Assembly: GCA_020725315.1 (NCBI GenBank)
Contig: DYFG01000097.1
Span: 1 to 5,763, forward strand
Direction of reading: 5' to 3'
Length of the DNA: 5,763 nt
DNA from: Nitrosotalea sp.
Lineage (GTDB): Archaea; Halobacteriota; Syntropharchaeia; Alkanophagales; Methanospirareceae
Both the position numbers and the translations under genes were made by a program. Shown here piece after piece: positions 5,638 through 5,763 of the stretch. Below the pieces are notes generated by a model, which saw nothing but the letters and a program-made list of their open reading frames with translations, had not been told where the DNA came from and did no database searches. Each line of letters begins with the position of its first letter. Within the stretch, counting starts at the first letter, position 1.

Positions 5638-5690
5638 GGAAAATAATTTCTCTCACTATGATAATTTTGGTATTATTTGTATATCAACAT

Positions 5691-5763
5691 TTATCGTTCC
5701 TGAATTATCTTGACAATGTCATATTCGTCAAAACTTTTTATATCCTTTTCTTCTATTGCCGAG
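5691..5763 (-). CDS. C-terminal end of an unidentified minus-strand gene (5' part outside window)
   Basis: On the minus strand an open frame enters from the right edge and ends at TAA (5691-5693), encoding SAIEEKDIKSFDEYDIVKIIQ followed by ER. The charged, helix-and-strand-like composition looks like a genuine protein terminus, but 23 residues are too few to name a family. The gene lies upstream of nnr on the same strand, with an AT-rich gap of 85 bases that contains the nnr TATA-like box. The two could be partly co-transcribed, though the box argues for independent starts. Confidence 0.45.
   Translation of the reverse strand, partial: SAIEEKDIKSFDEYDIVKIIQER

Noticed and set aside
5639..5690. 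AT-rich near-palindromic stretches between nnr and the right-edge gene
   Set aside because: Short imperfect AAATTATT/AATAATTT-type symmetries are expected by chance at this base composition.

Overview
The window looks like a euryarchaeal chromosome segment of intermediate GC content. The evidence is an archaeal-type nucleotidyltransferase fragment, an archaeal-style methylthioribose-1-phosphate isomerase, a fused Nnr NADHX-repair enzyme, archaeal TATA-like boxes about 25-30 bases before start codons, and HMG-CoA reductase as the committed step to isoprenoid lipids. The reductase is the bacterial-type class II enzyme. Among archaea that class is known from Archaeoglobales and Thermoplasmatales, so a lineage near Archaeoglobi/ANME-type methanotrophs is plausible. 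That placement is inference, and no ribosomal marker is present to test it.

Layout: (1) 1-354, the 3' end of a plus-strand predicted nucleotidyltransferase. (2) 355-485, an AT-rich gap with T-runs that leads into a GC-rich palindromic repeat (461-538). (3) mtnA on the minus strand, whose last ~15 codons and stop codon lie in that repeat. (4) A short divergent promoter region with one TATA-like box. (5) An unrecognised 267-residue plus-strand protein with a probable N-terminal winged helix and a Cys cluster. (6) Class II HMG-CoA reductase, plus strand, with all catalytic residues. (7) 3726-4024, about 300 bases holding a promoter-like box and the decayed remains of a small plus-strand gene, probably a short winged-helix protein with one frameshift and one in-frame stop. 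(8) nnr on the minus strand, convergent with the pseudogene. (9) The last codons of another minus-strand gene at the right edge.

The genes are metabolic housekeeping: methylthioribose or deoxyribose phosphate salvage, mevalonate synthesis, and repair of hydrated NAD(P)H. No shared pathway ties them together, and the strand switches suggest mostly single-gene transcription units. I saw no tRNA, rRNA, CRISPR array, transposase or defence system.

The most interesting signal is a ~43-base palindromic element present twice, about 4.8 kb apart and in inverted orientation, with 41 of 43 positions identical. One copy ends mtnA. The other sits inside nnr as an apparently in-frame 45-base, 15-codon insertion in the epimerase domain. 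This resembles in principle the Rickettsia palindromic elements that insert in frame into protein genes, but in an archaeon. I cannot tell from the window whether this family is already described.
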